DNA of 49,469 bases from Bacilli bacterium (GCA_017477845.1 JAFUTR010000013.1:1-49469), one strand, 5' to 3'; shown: positions 24,913-33,959, counted from the first letter of the stretch. Made by a program: numbers and translations. Notes: generated from the letters alone by a model not told the origin.

Positions 24913-26881
24913 GTATTTTTTCATTTTCCTATTTTTAATTTCTGTTCTTAGACTGTTTTTTGTTTTAACTCGAGAAAGAAATAGTATTTACGATAATTCT
25001 ATTAATAATTTTACGTGTACTGTTATAAAGATTTCTAAAGATAATGTTTATTTAGATTGTAAAGAGATAATTATTGGTAATTTTTCTTCAACAGATAATC
25101 TTGAAGTAGGTCAAATATTAAATATAAATGGAGTGTTAAATGAATTTAATAGAAATACTAATTTTAATTTATTTGATTATAAGGAATATATGAAAAATAA
25201 TAGTATTTTTTATAGAATTAATGTTAGTTCTTTTAATGTAGTTGGAAGAAGTAAAAATATATTATTAAACATAAGGAATGTTATATATAAAAGAATTAAA
25301 AATTTAAAATCTTTTTCTTATTTAAATACTTTTATATTAGGTGATAAAAGCTTTATTGATGATGATATTTATTCTACGTATAAAGAGTTAGGAGTCGTTC
25401 ATTTGTTTTCAATATCTGGAATGCATATTTCTTTCTTTTTAATGATTCTTAATTATTTGATTAAGAAAAATAGTTATTTAAAGAGTCTTTTCTTTTTTTT
25501 GTTTTTATTTTTTTATTATAGACTTGTTATGAATTATTCTTTATTAAGAGCAGCTGTTTTCTTTTTTATTCGTGAAATAAATAATATTTTTTCTTTGAGA
25601 TTCTCTAAATATAAGATAGTTTTTTTGACGCTTATTCTTTTAGTAACTATTAATCCTTTAATCTTTTTATCAAGTGGAATCTATTATTCTTTAATAATTA
25701 GTTTTTCCTTGTATTTATTTAGTAAAAGTTTTTTTAAGTCAAAAAATAAAATAGTAAATAGTTTTATTATTAGCTTTTTTGTTTTTATTATGACTATTCC
25801 ATTAAATATTTATATCTATAGTGAGATATTTCCTTTATCAATTATTTACAATACTATTCTTATTCCACTAGTAACTTTTTTTCTATTCCCTTTGTCAATT
25901 TTAACATTATTTTTTCCTTTTTTAGATACATTATTATTTTTAATAAATTCTTTTTTAGAAAATCTATTAATATATTTTAGACAATTTAATTTATCTTTTG
26001 TATTTATAAAGCCATCAATTGTAGTAGTAGTTATTTATTATTTATTAATAATTTTAACTATTTATAAAAGAAAAATTACTTATATTTTGTTAATAGTTTT
26101 TTTAATTCATTTTAATTATAATTTAATATTTAAAAGTAGTTATTTATTATTTTTTGATGTTAGACAAGGTGATTCTTTTTTAATTCATAATAGAAATAAG
26201 ACTATTCTTATTGATACAGGGGGATTAAAAAATTATAGTATATCAAATAATACTATAATTCCTGTTTTGAAATCTTTTGGTATTCGAAAAATTGATTATT
26301 TTATTATTAGTCATGGAGACTATGATCATATGGGAGAGGCTATTAATTTAGTTAATAATTTTAAAGTAGAGAAAGTTATTTTTAATTGTGGACCTTATAA
26401 TGATTTAGAAAAAGAATTAATCAAAGTATTAGATAAAAAGAAAATACCATATTATACATGTATAAAAGAATTAAATATTGATAACAACAAATTACATTTT
26501 TTACAGACTAAAAAATATGATAATGAAAATGATAATAGTAATGTTATTTATACAGAACTTAAAGGTTATAAATTTATGTTTATGGGGGATGCTTCAAGTA
26601 GTACTGAAAAAGAAATAATGGATAAATATAATTTGTCTGATATAGATGTATTAAAAGTAGGACATCATGGATCTAAGACAAGTAGTAGTGAAGAGTTTAT
26701 AGAAAAGATTAATCCAAAGTATTCCATTATTAGTGTAGGTAAGAAAAATCGTTATGGTCATCCAAATAAAGAAGTATTAGATACATTAAGTAATAGTAAA
26801 GTTTACAGAACAGACCTGGATGGAAGTATTATGTTTAAGATTAAAAATAATAAATTAAAAATAGAAACATGTAGTCCGTAG
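24881..26881 (+). CDS. comEC: ComEC/Rec2 DNA uptake channel
   Basis: ComEC moves one DNA strand across the membrane. The 666-residue protein has an N-terminal OB-like part (CTVIKISKDNVYLDCKEI), the competence domain (VVHLFSISGMHISFFLMI) with many membrane segments, and a C-terminal metallo-beta-lactamase-like domain. That domain shows FFDVRQGDSFLI, SHGDYDHMGEA, MFMGDASS and VGHHGSKTSSS. TTG 24881 is the chosen start: GGAGAAG ends 6 bases before it, and it overlaps comEA by 32 bases. Upstream in-frame TTG and ATG codons (24839, 24854) lack a good ribosome site. No holA follows, unlike Bacillus. Confidence 0.92.
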   Translation: MRKLKIILKSKYFFIFLFLISVLRLFFVLTRERNSIYDNSINNFTCTVIKISKDNVYLDCKEIIIGNFSSTDNLEVGQILNINGVLNEFNRNTNFNLFDYKEYMKNNSIFYRINVSSFNVVGRSKNILLNIRNVIYKRIKNLKSFSYLNTFILGDKSFIDDDIYSTYKELGVVHLFSISGMHISFFLMILNYLIKKNSYLKSLFFFLFLFFYYRLVMNYSLLRAAVFFFIREINNIFSLRFSKYKIVFLTLILLVTINPLIFLSSGIYYSLIISFSLYLFSKSFFKSKNKIVNSFIISFFVFIMTIPLNIYIYSEIFPLSIIYNTILIPLVTFFLFPLSILTLFFPFLDTLLFLINSFLENLLIYFRQFNLSFVFIKPSIVVVVIYYLLIILTIYKRKITYILLIVFLIHFNYNLIFKSSYLLFFDVRQGDSFLIHNRNKTILIDTGGLKNYSISNNTIIPVLKSFGIRKIDYFIISHGDYDHMGEAINLVNNFKVEKVIFNCGPYNDLEKELIKVLDKKKIPYYTCIKELNIDNNKLHFLQTKKYDNENDNSNVIYTELKGYKFMFMGDASSSTEKEIMDKYNLSDIDVLKVGHHGSKTSSSEEFIEKINPKYSIISVGKKNRYGHPNKEVLDTLSNSKVYRTDLDGSIMFKIKNNKLKIETCSP

Positions 26882-26893
26882 AAAGGAGTAGAT

Positions 26894-27748
26894 ATGAATT
26901 ATTATAATGAGATAAAAGAACAATTAATAAAAAGTGAAATATATGATAGAGCTAAAGACTATTCAAAAGATAAACATAAAGTTAAAGTGTATTTTGAAAC
27001 TGGAAAACTTCTGAGTGAAGCTGGTAAAGAGTATGGTAAAAACATAATTAAACAGTACTCTAAAAATCTAATGTTAGAAGTTGGTAAAAAATATAATGAA
27101 AGAACACTTTATGGAATGAGAAAATTTTATGAAGTATTCAGCAATGAAAAATTGAACCCACTGGGTTCAAAATTGAGTTGGAGTCATTATAGAGAGTTAA
27201 TAAGTATTAAAAATATTGATGAAATTATATATTATATTTTCATATGTGAGAAATATAATTTATCAAAAAGGCAGTTACAAGAAAGAATAAAAAATCATGA
27301 ATATAATAGACTAAGTGAAAATGCTAAAAATAAACTGATTACGAAAGAACAATTAAATGTCAATGACTTAGTACCCAATCCTATTATCATAAAATCAAGC
27401 CCATTAAAAGATGATTTATCAGAATACGCGTTAAAGCAATTATTGTTAAATAATCTAGATGACTTTTTAAATCAATTAGGAATTGGTTTTACTTATGTTG
27501 GAAATGAATATAAAATTAAAATAGGTAATACATATAATTATATTGATTTACTTTTATATAATATTAAATACAAGTGTTATGTAGTTGTAGAATTAAAAGT
27601 AACTGAACTTAAGAAAGAACATACAGGTCAAATTATGACTTATATGAATTATATTGATAAAAATGTAAAAGAAATAATTTATTTGATTTTGATTTACTTA
27701 AAAAAAACTATAAAATACAATAATTATAATTTTTGTAACTATTTTTAA
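26894..27748 (+). CDS. DUF1016/YhcG-type PD-(D/E)XK nuclease, C-terminus probably altered
   Basis: This 284-residue protein resembles the YhcG/DUF1016 family: an N-terminal helical domain (VYFETGKLLSEAGKEYGKNI, RTLYGMRKFYEVF, LSWSHYRELI) and a PD-(D/E)XK nuclease core with D218, E233 and K235 in YIDLLLYN and VVVELKV, then GQIMTYMNYIDKNVK. After residue about 259 the sequence becomes ILIYLKKTIKYNNYNF, whereas family members continue with a strand and a motif ending near an SDERIF-type segment. A frameshift or small deletion near 27670 is likely. Traces such as RRDISR follow in another frame around 27770. It sits between comEC and an HD gene with a good AAGGAG site. It may be defective. Confidence 0.75.
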   Translation: MNYYNEIKEQLIKSEIYDRAKDYSKDKHKVKVYFETGKLLSEAGKEYGKNIIKQYSKNLMLEVGKKYNERTLYGMRKFYEVFSNEKLNPLGSKLSWSHYRELISIKNIDEIIYYIFICEKYNLSKRQLQERIKNHEYNRLSENAKNKLITKEQLNVNDLVPNPIIIKSSPLKDDLSEYALKQLLLNNLDDFLNQLGIGFTYVGNEYKIKIGNTYNYIDLLLYNIKYKCYVVVELKVTELKKEHTGQIMTYMNYIDKNVKEIIYLILIYLKKTIKYNNYNFCNYF

Positions 27749-27799
27749 AATATTCACATAATATATATTAGGCGTGATATTTCACGTTTATATAGATTT

Positions 27800-27825
27800 G
27801 GAAAAGAGCTCTTTTCCTTTTTTTT
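27800..27825 (+). terminator. Intrinsic terminator after the DUF1016 gene
   Basis: GGAAAAGAGCTCTTTTCC is a perfect palindrome, followed by eight T. Confidence 0.9.
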
Positions 27826-27864
27826 GTGAAATTATTTTCATTTTACTTTTTATTCTTATTCTGA

Positions 27865-27870
27865 TATAAT
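27865..27870 (+). promoter_or_regulatory. -10 element of the HD hydrolase gene
   Basis: TATAAT at 27865-27870, preceded by TGA, then GGAGG at 27877-27881. It matches the short-leader pattern seen before several other genes here. Confidence 0.5.
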
Positions 27871-27896
27871 TCCTATGGAGGTTGATAAATAGATTA

Positions 27897-28397
27897 ATGA
27901 ATAAATTTGTAAAAGAAGAATTTGATTTTTTAGTTAAAGATATAATTAATCATGATGAATTTATAAAAACTAAGTCTATTATTCATCATGGATTGAATAG
28001 ATTTGATCATTCATATAGAGTTTCATATTATTCTTATAGAATTGCAAGAATGTTGGGACTTAGTTATGAAGAAGTGGCAAGAGCAGGGTTATTACATGAT
28101 TTTTTTCTTTTAAAGAGCAGTGAAATAGGAATAAAGGATAGAGCAATTACATTAGTTAATCACCCTAAATATGCTAGCCTTTATTCTGAAAAGTTCTTTA
28201 ATTTAACTGAGAAAGAAAAAGATATTATTAGTACACATATGTTCCCAGTATGTCCAACAAGAATTCCAAAATATTTAGAAAGTTGGCTTGTAGATATTGT
28301 CGATGATGTTGTTTCAATAATAGAAGAATTTTCAGTGTATAAATATCAGTATAATTGTTTAGTAATCGTAATTATTTCTATATTATTTTTTATGTAA
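27897..28397 (+). CDS. HD-domain phosphohydrolase-like protein
   Basis: This 166-residue protein has an HD fold: IIHHGLNRFDHSYRVSYYSY gives the first His, ARAGLLHDFF the HD pair, and LVDIVDDVVS the last Asp. Such proteins hydrolyse phosphate esters of nucleotides, but the substrate is not clear. Start: ATG 27897 (GGAGG 15 bases upstream, long) is preferred over TTG 27882, which follows the GGAGG with no gap. It shares a bidirectional terminator with the ASCH gene. Confidence 0.8.
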   Translation: MNKFVKEEFDFLVKDIINHDEFIKTKSIIHHGLNRFDHSYRVSYYSYRIARMLGLSYEEVARAGLLHDFFLLKSSEIGIKDRAITLVNHPKYASLYSEKFFNLTEKEKDIISTHMFPVCPTRIPKYLESWLVDIVDDVVSIIEEFSVYKYQYNCLVIVIISILFFM

Positions 28398-28429
28398 AAA
28401 AAGTATATCAAAATTGATATACTTTTTAT
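28398..28429. terminator. Bidirectional terminator between HD and ASCH genes
   Basis: AAAGTATATCA and TGATATACTTT form an 11-bp stem flanked by A- and T-runs, so both converging genes can use it. Confidence 0.9.
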
Positions 28430-28761
28430 ATTAAATCTATTTTTATTGCAATTATTCCATATTTGTTTTGCTCTTCTTTGGAATAAAAATTATTTAATTC
28501 TTTTAATAGTTTTTCTTTATTATAACTTTTATCTGCTAAAAGAGAAATATCATTGTCATCTAATAACTCAATAAATGAATTATACTTTTTTAATTCTAAT
28601 ACTTTTGTTTTAATTTTTTCATTATTTTCTATATTCCTAAATTCTATTATATCGTTTACTTTAATGATTTTTCTTTTTTCATCATTAAGCCTTATCTCAA
28701 TTCTTTTAGATCCATTTTTAATATAATAATAAAATTCACTTTGTAATTTCATTTCATGCAT
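28426..28761 (-). CDS. ASCH/PUA-like domain protein
   Basis: This 111-residue protein is shaped like a single ASCH domain: MHEMKLQSEFYYYIKNGSKR followed by IEIRLNDEKR, then KVNDIIEF. ASCH domains are PUA-like and are thought to bind RNA; some are nucleases or N4-acetylcytidine hydrolases. GGGGGA stands 7 bases before ATG. tRNA-Arg lies upstream on the same strand but has its own terminator. Confidence 0.82.
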   Translation of the reverse strand: MHEMKLQSEFYYYIKNGSKRIEIRLNDEKRKIIKVNDIIEFRNIENNEKIKTKVLELKKYNSFIELLDDNDISLLADKSYNKEKLLKELNNFYSKEEQNKYGIIAIKIDLI

Positions 28762-28783
28762 AATAATTTCCCCCTTATAATAT

Positions 28784-28804
28784 AAAAAATCACATTTTAT
28801 GTGA
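28784..28804 (-). terminator. Terminator of tRNA-Arg
   Basis: Read on the minus strand, TCACAT, an AAA loop and ATGTGA are followed by six T. Confidence 0.8.
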
Positions 28805-28817
28805 CTTCATTTTTAAA

Positions 28818-28893
28818 TGGTGTCCCCGGTAGGACTCGAACCCACATCTATCCCTTAGGAGGGGATTGCTCTATCCTGCTGAGCTACGAGAAC
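28818..28893 (-). tRNA. tRNA-Arg(CCT)
   Basis: The minus strand folds as a 76-nt tRNA. The acceptor GTTCTCG pairs with CGGGGAC (some G-U), the D arm GCTCAGCAGGATAGAGC is normal, and the anticodon stem ATCCC/GGGAT holds the loop CTCCTAA with anticodon CCT. The T arm has GGTTCGAGTCC, and CCA is encoded. It decodes AGG. A TATAAT (minus, 28907-28912) with TGT before it lies 14 bases upstream. Confidence 0.95.
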
Positions 28894-28944
28894 AATTTAC
28901 TAAAATATTATAACATATTTGTCTATTTATTTAAAGAATTATGA

Positions 28945-28950
28945 TATAAT
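28945..28950 (+). promoter_or_regulatory. -10 element of the VanZ-RDD gene
   Basis: TATAAT at 28945-28950 within ATGATATAATTTTC, then AGAGGT as ribosome site before ATG 28974. Confidence 0.5.
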
Positions 28951-28973
28951 TTTCTTAGATAAAAGAGGTATTT

Positions 28974-30110
28974 ATGAGTGCTTATACATTTCCAATAAAA
29001 ATGGGAATTATTATTTTCCCAATAATTGCATTGTTATTTACAATTCCTTATATGATTAAACAATATCATAAATTTGGTGCAATTCCTTTTTTAAGAACTT
29101 TTATAGTTTATTCATTTATTTTATATTTATTAACGGCTTGGTTTATGGTTATTTTACCACTTCCTAAAATTGAGACAGTTTCTAAAATGACTGGGCCGTG
29201 GATGCAACTTGTTCCATTTAATGGACTTGTAGAAATTATTAGATATACTAACTTTAATCTATTTGATATTTCCACTTATATTCCTACTTTAAAAAGCCCA
29301 CTTGTGTACACTGTTTTATTTAATTTCTTTTTAACTTTACCTTTTGGAGTATATTTAAGATATTATTTTAATAGAAAATGGTGGGAAGTAATAATTCTGT
29401 CATTTTTGCTTAGCTTTTTCTTTGAAGTTACTCAGCTTAGTGGTTTGTTTGGGATATATCCAAGACCTTATAGACTTTTTGATGTTGATGATTTGATTGT
29501 AAATACGATGGGTGGAGTATTAGGATTTTTAATTACTCCCTTATTTGAAAAATTCTTACCATCTCGAGAAAGCCTTGATGAAAAGTCATATGAAAAGGGT
29601 AAATACGTTTCTTTCCCTAGAAAATCAGTTGCAACTTTAATTGATTTTGTAATTGTATCTATTGTTACTTTTTCAGGTATTTTTAATAAATATTATCTTG
29701 ATTTATCAATATTTTCTTTAATGATTTTAATCTATTATATGATCTTTACTATTATTTTTAGAGGAAGAACAATTGGAAAGTTTATAGTTGGTATTAAAAT
29801 TGTTGATGGTAAGACTTTAAAAACTGCAAAAGTTAATCAAATATTAATTAGGTATATATTGATATATTTCTTATTTTTTGAAGTTTACTATGTTACTTTT
29901 TTCTTAAATAATTACAATGAACTTGGTATTCTTTCTAACATTATTCTTTTAATTGTTTATATATCTTTAATTATAATATATTGTAATTCTTTAGTTAATT
30001 TTATAAAGAAGAAACCTATTATATATGAAGAAGCTAGCAGTACAAAACATATAAGTACAATACGTGACAAAAAAGTAAATAATGAAGATAATAAAAATAA
30101 TATCAAATAG
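28974..30110 (+). CDS. VanZ-like and RDD domain fusion membrane protein
   Basis: This 378-residue protein has two parts. Residues about 1-195 are a VanZ-like domain with several membrane segments, the loop LPLPKIETVS, and FFFEVTQLSGLFGIYPRPYR followed by LFDVDDLIVNTMGGVLG. Residues about 210-345 are an RDD domain (SVATLIDFVIV, RGRTIGKFIVGIKIVDG). VanZ relatives are linked to glycopeptide resistance or envelope stress and RDD proteins to small-molecule or ion transport; function here is unknown. Its own -10 and terminator make it a single-gene unit. Confidence 0.87.
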   Translation: MSAYTFPIKMGIIIFPIIALLFTIPYMIKQYHKFGAIPFLRTFIVYSFILYLLTAWFMVILPLPKIETVSKMTGPWMQLVPFNGLVEIIRYTNFNLFDISTYIPTLKSPLVYTVLFNFFLTLPFGVYLRYYFNRKWWEVIILSFLLSFFFEVTQLSGLFGIYPRPYRLFDVDDLIVNTMGGVLGFLITPLFEKFLPSRESLDEKSYEKGKYVSFPRKSVATLIDFVIVSIVTFSGIFNKYYLDLSIFSLMILIYYMIFTIIFRGRTIGKFIVGIKIVDGKTLKTAKVNQILIRYILIYFLFFEVYYVTFFLNNYNELGILSNIILLIVYISLIIIYCNSLVNFIKKKPIIYEEASSTKHISTIRDKKVNNEDNKNNIK

Positions 30111-30130
30111 TCCTTCTATGGACTTTTTTT
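30109..30130 (+). terminator. Intrinsic terminator after the VanZ-RDD gene
   Basis: AGTCC (30109-30113) pairs with GGACT (30120-30124), followed by seven T. Confidence 0.75.
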
Positions 30131-30165
30131 CTTTTTTTTGATAGTATTTTATTATAGAGGTGGAT

Positions 30166-31188
30166 ATGAAAAAGAAGACTAAAAAGAAAATAAAAAGATT
30201 TATCCTTTTATTAGTATTTTTTGCTGTTGTTTTTTTCTTTTCTTTCTTTTTTGATAAAAATCTTTTTAATAATTTAAAAGATACTGTTGTTAAAGAAGTT
30301 AATAGCGTTAAAGAAGAAGTTAAAAGTAAAGTTAAAGAAATAGAAAAATATACCAAAGGAAAAGAAGAAGTCCCTTTAACAGAAGCAGATAAAATTGAAC
30401 TTACAAATGACTTAATGGTGTTTTTTCTTGATGTGGGGCAAGCTGACTCAATTCTTATAAAATCTCAAGATGAATATATGCTTATTGATGCAGGAAATAA
30501 TGCTGATGGGAAAAAACTTGTTAGTTATTTTAATTCTCTAGGTATTACAAAGTTTAAATACGTTTTTGGAACACATGCTCATGAAGATCATATAGGTGGA
30601 CTTGATGATGTAATAAAGAACTTTAAAATAGATAAGTTCTACATGCCTGATGCTCCTAGTACAACCACTACCTATGTTGAAGTTTTAAATGCACTTGAGA
30701 AAAAGAATATAAAATATAGTATTCCTAAAATAGGTAGTAAGCTGACTTTTGGAGATTCTAATTTAGAAGTTATATATGTAGGAGATGATAATAGAGAAGA
30801 TTTAAACGATACTTCAATAGTACTTAAACTTACATATAAAAATATATCGTTTTTATTTACTGGTGATTTAACTAGTAATGTTGAAAGAGAAATAGTAAGT
30901 AAAAATATAAAAAGCACAGTTTTAAAAGTAGGGCATCATGGATCCAAATATAGTTCTAGTGCAGTTTTTTTAAATCAAGTAGATCCTAAATATGCAGTTA
31001 TATCATGCGGTAAAAATAATGAATATGGGCACCCTCATAGTGTTGTAGTTAATAAATTAGAAAAACTTGGTGCCACTGTATTTAGAACTGATTTGCTTGG
31101 AACAGTTGTAGCACTTTCAGATGGTGATAAGATAGAATTTAAATATGTAAACACTGATACGGATGGAGATAGTAATGAAAAAATTTGA
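30166..31188 (+). CDS. ComEC-like metallo-beta-lactamase fold hydrolase
   Basis: This 340-residue protein has an N-terminal anchor (basic KKKTKKKIKR then a hydrophobic run) and a ComEC-C-type MBL domain. The motifs are FFLDVGQADSILIK, THAHEDHIGG, FLFTGDLTS and KVGHHGSKYSSS with GHPH near the end. It is therefore an extracytoplasmic nuclease or phosphoesterase-like enzyme resembling the last domain of ComEC. ATG 30166 is used, since AGAGG is 5 bases upstream; a GTG at 30160 is less likely. It overlaps the DUF3006 gene by 14 bases, a known pairing. Confidence 0.88.
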   Translation: MKKKTKKKIKRFILLLVFFAVVFFFSFFFDKNLFNNLKDTVVKEVNSVKEEVKSKVKEIEKYTKGKEEVPLTEADKIELTNDLMVFFLDVGQADSILIKSQDEYMLIDAGNNADGKKLVSYFNSLGITKFKYVFGTHAHEDHIGGLDDVIKNFKIDKFYMPDAPSTTTTYVEVLNALEKKNIKYSIPKIGSKLTFGDSNLEVIYVGDDNREDLNDTSIVLKLTYKNISFLFTGDLTSNVEREIVSKNIKSTVLKVGHHGSKYSSSAVFLNQVDPKYAVISCGKNNEYGHPHSVVVNKLEKLGATVFRTDLLGTVVALSDGDKIEFKYVNTDTDGDSNEKI

Positions 31189-31405
31189 GAAATATGCAGT
31201 TGATAGAATAGAAGGGAAATTTGCAGTTTTAGAGAATATTGATACTAGAGAAATTAAACTTGTTGAGTTGCTTTTACTACCTGTTGTTAAAGAAAAAGAT
31301 ATTTTAATATATAAAGATGGATTTTATATGCAGGATAGTATAGAACGAAGAAGAAGATTAAAAACAATTCAAGAAAAACTTAATAAATTAAAAAGTGTTG
31401 AATAA
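31175..31405 (+). CDS. DUF3006 protein
   Basis: This 76-residue protein matches DUF3006: an N-terminal KYAVDRIEGKFAVLEN strand region, the VKEKDILIYKDGFY block and a basic helical tail (ERRRRLKTIQEKL). DUF3006 genes are usually next to ComEC-like MBL genes, as here. ATG 31175 lies inside the previous gene with GGAG 6 bases before it. Function unknown. Confidence 0.85.
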   Translation: MKKFEKYAVDRIEGKFAVLENIDTREIKLVELLLLPVVKEKDILIYKDGFYMQDSIERRRRLKTIQEKLNKLKSVE

Positions 31406-31421
31406 ATTATAAATAAGTGTA

Positions 31422-31451
31422 AAGAAGGTAAAATTAATCCTTCTTTTATTA
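31422..31451 (+). terminator. Intrinsic terminator after the DUF3006 gene
   Basis: AAGAAGG (31422-31428) pairs with CCTTCTT (31439-31445), followed by TTTATT. A TATAAT at 31463-31468 then serves the P-type ATPase. Confidence 0.65.
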
Positions 31452-31489
31452 TTCTTATTTGTTATAATTATTATGGGAAGGGTGTTATT

Positions 31490-33808
31490 ATGGAAAGATT
31501 TAATCCTGATTATAAAAATGGTCTATCAAAAGAAGAAGTTGAAGCAAGAATGATGGAAGGCATGAATTATACTGATGTTTCTGTTCCAACTAAAACAATA
31601 AAAAAAATAATGAGTGATAATTTCTTTACGTTATTTAATTTTTTGAATTTTGGACTAGCTTTAGCTATTGCATTTGTAGGAGCATATAAGAATATGCTTT
31701 TTATAGGTACAGTTTTTTTGAATATGATTATTAGTACAGTTCAAGAGATTAAAGCTAAGAAAATAGTAGATAAACTATCTTTACTTAGTCAATCTAAAGT
31801 TGTTGTTATAAGAGATCATGAAAGAGTAGAGATTCAAAGAGAACAATTAGTTCTTGATGATATAGTAGAGTTAAAAGTTGGATCACAAGTCGTAGCAGAT
31901 TCAATTGTAGAAAATGGTTCTTGCTTAGTTAATGAATCTTTTATTACTGGAGAAGCTACACCTATAGAAAAGAAAAAAGGAGACATGGTTTTATCTGGTA
32001 GTTTTATAACAGGTGGAAAAGTATATGCTAAAGTTGAACATGTAAAAGATGATAATTATACTTCAATTATCAGTAAAGATGCTAAATATGTAAAAAAGTT
32101 GAATTCAGTTTTGATGAATTCCCTTAATAAAATTATCAAATATATCTCTTTTACAATAGTACCTGTTGGAATTCTTTTGTTCATCAATCAATACTTTTTT
32201 GCGGAAAGTGATTTCAACTTAGCAGTTTTAAATACTACTGCTGCACTAATTGGAATGATTCCTGATGGATTAATTTTACTTACAAGTACTGTTTTGGCAG
32301 TTTCTATAATAAGACTTTCAGAGTATAATGTTTTAGTTCAAGAACTTTACTGCATTGAGACACTTGCAAGAGTTGATGTTTTATGTCTTGATAAGACTGG
32401 AACTATAACTGAAGGAGTCATGGAAGTTGTTGATTTTATTCCAAATGTTAAATATTCAAAGGATGATGTAGAAAAATTACTTGATGGATTATGTCATTTA
32501 ATAGAAGATGTTTCTCCTACAATGGAAGCTATTAGAAATAAATTTGAAACAAAAAATGGAAAAGCATTAGAATGTAAAAAAGTAATTCCGTTTTCATCAG
32601 ATAAAAAATATTCTAAAGTTATTGTTGATGATGAAGTTTCATATTATTTAGGAGCCCCTGAATTTATTATTGAAGATAGCCATTATGAAGAATATACAAA
32701 AGATTATAGAACTTTATTATTAGCAGTAGAAAAAAGTGGTGTAAAGTCACCAGTTGCTCTTATTTTAATTCAAGATAAGATTAGAAAAGAAGCGAAAGAT
32801 ACTCTTGATTATTTTAGAAGGCAAGGAGTAGAAATCAAAATAATTTCTGGAGATAACCCCATTACAATTTCTCAAATTGCTAAAAGAGTAGGTATAAAAG
32901 AATATGATAAGTATGTAGATTTAACTTCTATTAAAACTAAAGAAGAGTTAAAAGAAGCATATTTAAATAATACTATTTTTGGACGTGTTAAACCTGACCA
33001 AAAAAAGGAATTGATTATGCTTATTAAAAGTTTGGGACATACTGTTGCTATGACTGGTGATGGTGTAAATGATGTTTTGGCTCTTAAAGAAGCTGATTGT
33101 AGTATTGCAATGGCAAGTGGAAGTGATGCAGCAAGAAATGTAAGTCAACTTGTACTTATGGAGTCTAATTTTGATGCTATGCCTAAAGTTGTGGAGGAGG
33201 GAAGAAGAAGCATTAATAATATTGGAAGAAGTGCTTCGCTATTCTTAACTAAAACTATTTATACAATTCTAATCGTTATAATGGTTTTATTTACTGCATT
33301 TCATTACCCATATCATCCAATTCATTTAAGTCTTATGAATTTAATAACTATTGGAGCTCCTTCATTTGTTCTTGCAATGGAGCCTAACAAAGATAGGGTT
33401 AAAGGGAATTTCTTAATTAAGATTATTGCAAATGCGCTTCCAACAGCACTTACTGTTTTCTCAACTTTGTTTATTTTCTTGTTTTTAACAAAAGATTCTT
33501 CGTTGACTCCTGTTGAAAATTCAACTATCTCAGTTATACTCACAACTATTATTATGCTTATATTTCAGTATAAGTTATGTAAACCATTTAATGTTATTAG
33601 AAGAATTTTAATGATAACAATGTGTCTTATTTTTGCAGTTGAATTATTATTCTTTAAATCATTTTTTACTCTTGCTAAATTAGATGCTGGAATGTATGTT
33701 ATTACTGCTTCATTAATTATTATCGCACTTTTATTATGGAAGGGATTTAATAATTTATTTGAATTTGCTTGTAAGAAGAGTAAGCGAATTAATAAAATAT
33801 TAGAATAA
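31490..33808 (+). CDS. Cation-translocating P-type ATPase (HAD-IC family)
   Basis: This 772-residue pump has the actuator motif SFITGEATPIEKKKG, the phosphorylation site CLDKTGTITEG, the nucleotide region and the hinge AMTGDGVNDVLALKEADCSIAM (shown in part as TGDGVNDVLALKEAD). The M4 motif is GMIPDGLILLTS, related to the PEGL of P2-type pumps, so Ca2+-type or other divalent cation transport is likely, but the ion is not certain. It has six C-terminal membrane segments as expected. A GGGAAGGGTG Shine-Dalgarno and its own -10 precede it. Confidence 0.88.
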   Translation: MERFNPDYKNGLSKEEVEARMMEGMNYTDVSVPTKTIKKIMSDNFFTLFNFLNFGLALAIAFVGAYKNMLFIGTVFLNMIISTVQEIKAKKIVDKLSLLSQSKVVVIRDHERVEIQREQLVLDDIVELKVGSQVVADSIVENGSCLVNESFITGEATPIEKKKGDMVLSGSFITGGKVYAKVEHVKDDNYTSIISKDAKYVKKLNSVLMNSLNKIIKYISFTIVPVGILLFINQYFFAESDFNLAVLNTTAALIGMIPDGLILLTSTVLAVSIIRLSEYNVLVQELYCIETLARVDVLCLDKTGTITEGVMEVVDFIPNVKYSKDDVEKLLDGLCHLIEDVSPTMEAIRNKFETKNGKALECKKVIPFSSDKKYSKVIVDDEVSYYLGAPEFIIEDSHYEEYTKDYRTLLLAVEKSGVKSPVALILIQDKIRKEAKDTLDYFRRQGVEIKIISGDNPITISQIAKRVGIKEYDKYVDLTSIKTKEELKEAYLNNTIFGRVKPDQKKELIMLIKSLGHTVAMTGDGVNDVLALKEADCSIAMASGSDAARNVSQLVLMESNFDAMPKVVEEGRRSINNIGRSASLFLTKTIYTILIVIMVLFTAFHYPYHPIHLSLMNLITIGAPSFVLAMEPNKDRVKGNFLIKIIANALPTALTVFSTLFIFLFLTKDSSLTPVENSTISVILTTIIMLIFQYKLCKPFNVIRRILMITMCLIFAVELLFFKSFFTLAKLDAGMYVITASLIIIALLLWKGFNNLFEFACKKSKRINKILE

Positions 33809-33837
33809 ATTGCATAAAAATAATGCGTAAAAATACT

Positions 33838-33865
33838 TGAAACAAAAATTTATTTGTGGTATATT
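33838..33865 (+). promoter_or_regulatory. Promoter of tRNA-Met
   Basis: TTGAAC at 33838-33843 and TATATT at 33860-33865 (16-bp spacer) lie 17 bases before the tRNA 5' end. TATTAT at 33862-33867 is an alternative -10. Confidence 0.55.
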
Positions 33866-33882
33866 ATTTTTACGTAACTTGT

Positions 33883-33959
33883 GGCGAGATAGCTCAGCTG
33901 GCTAGAGCGTCCGGTTCATACCCGGAAGGTCGTGGGTTCGATCCCCTCTCTCGCTACCA
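33883..33959 (+). tRNA. tRNA-Met(CAT), elongator type
   Basis: This is a 77-nt tRNA with encoded CCA. The acceptor GGCGAGA pairs with TCTCGCT (G1-U72 wobble, no C1-A72 mismatch of the initiator). The D arm is GCTCAGCTGGCTAGAGC, the anticodon stem TCCGG/CCGGA, the anticodon CAT at 33917-33919, and the T arm has GGTTCGATCCC. It matches the elongator Met tRNA of Bacilli. A tRNA-Ile2 (k2CAT) is not excluded but less likely. Confidence 0.93.

Noticed and set aside
32963-33148. Small minus-strand frame in the P-type ATPase gene
   Set aside because: Shadow of the conserved hinge region; no start signals.
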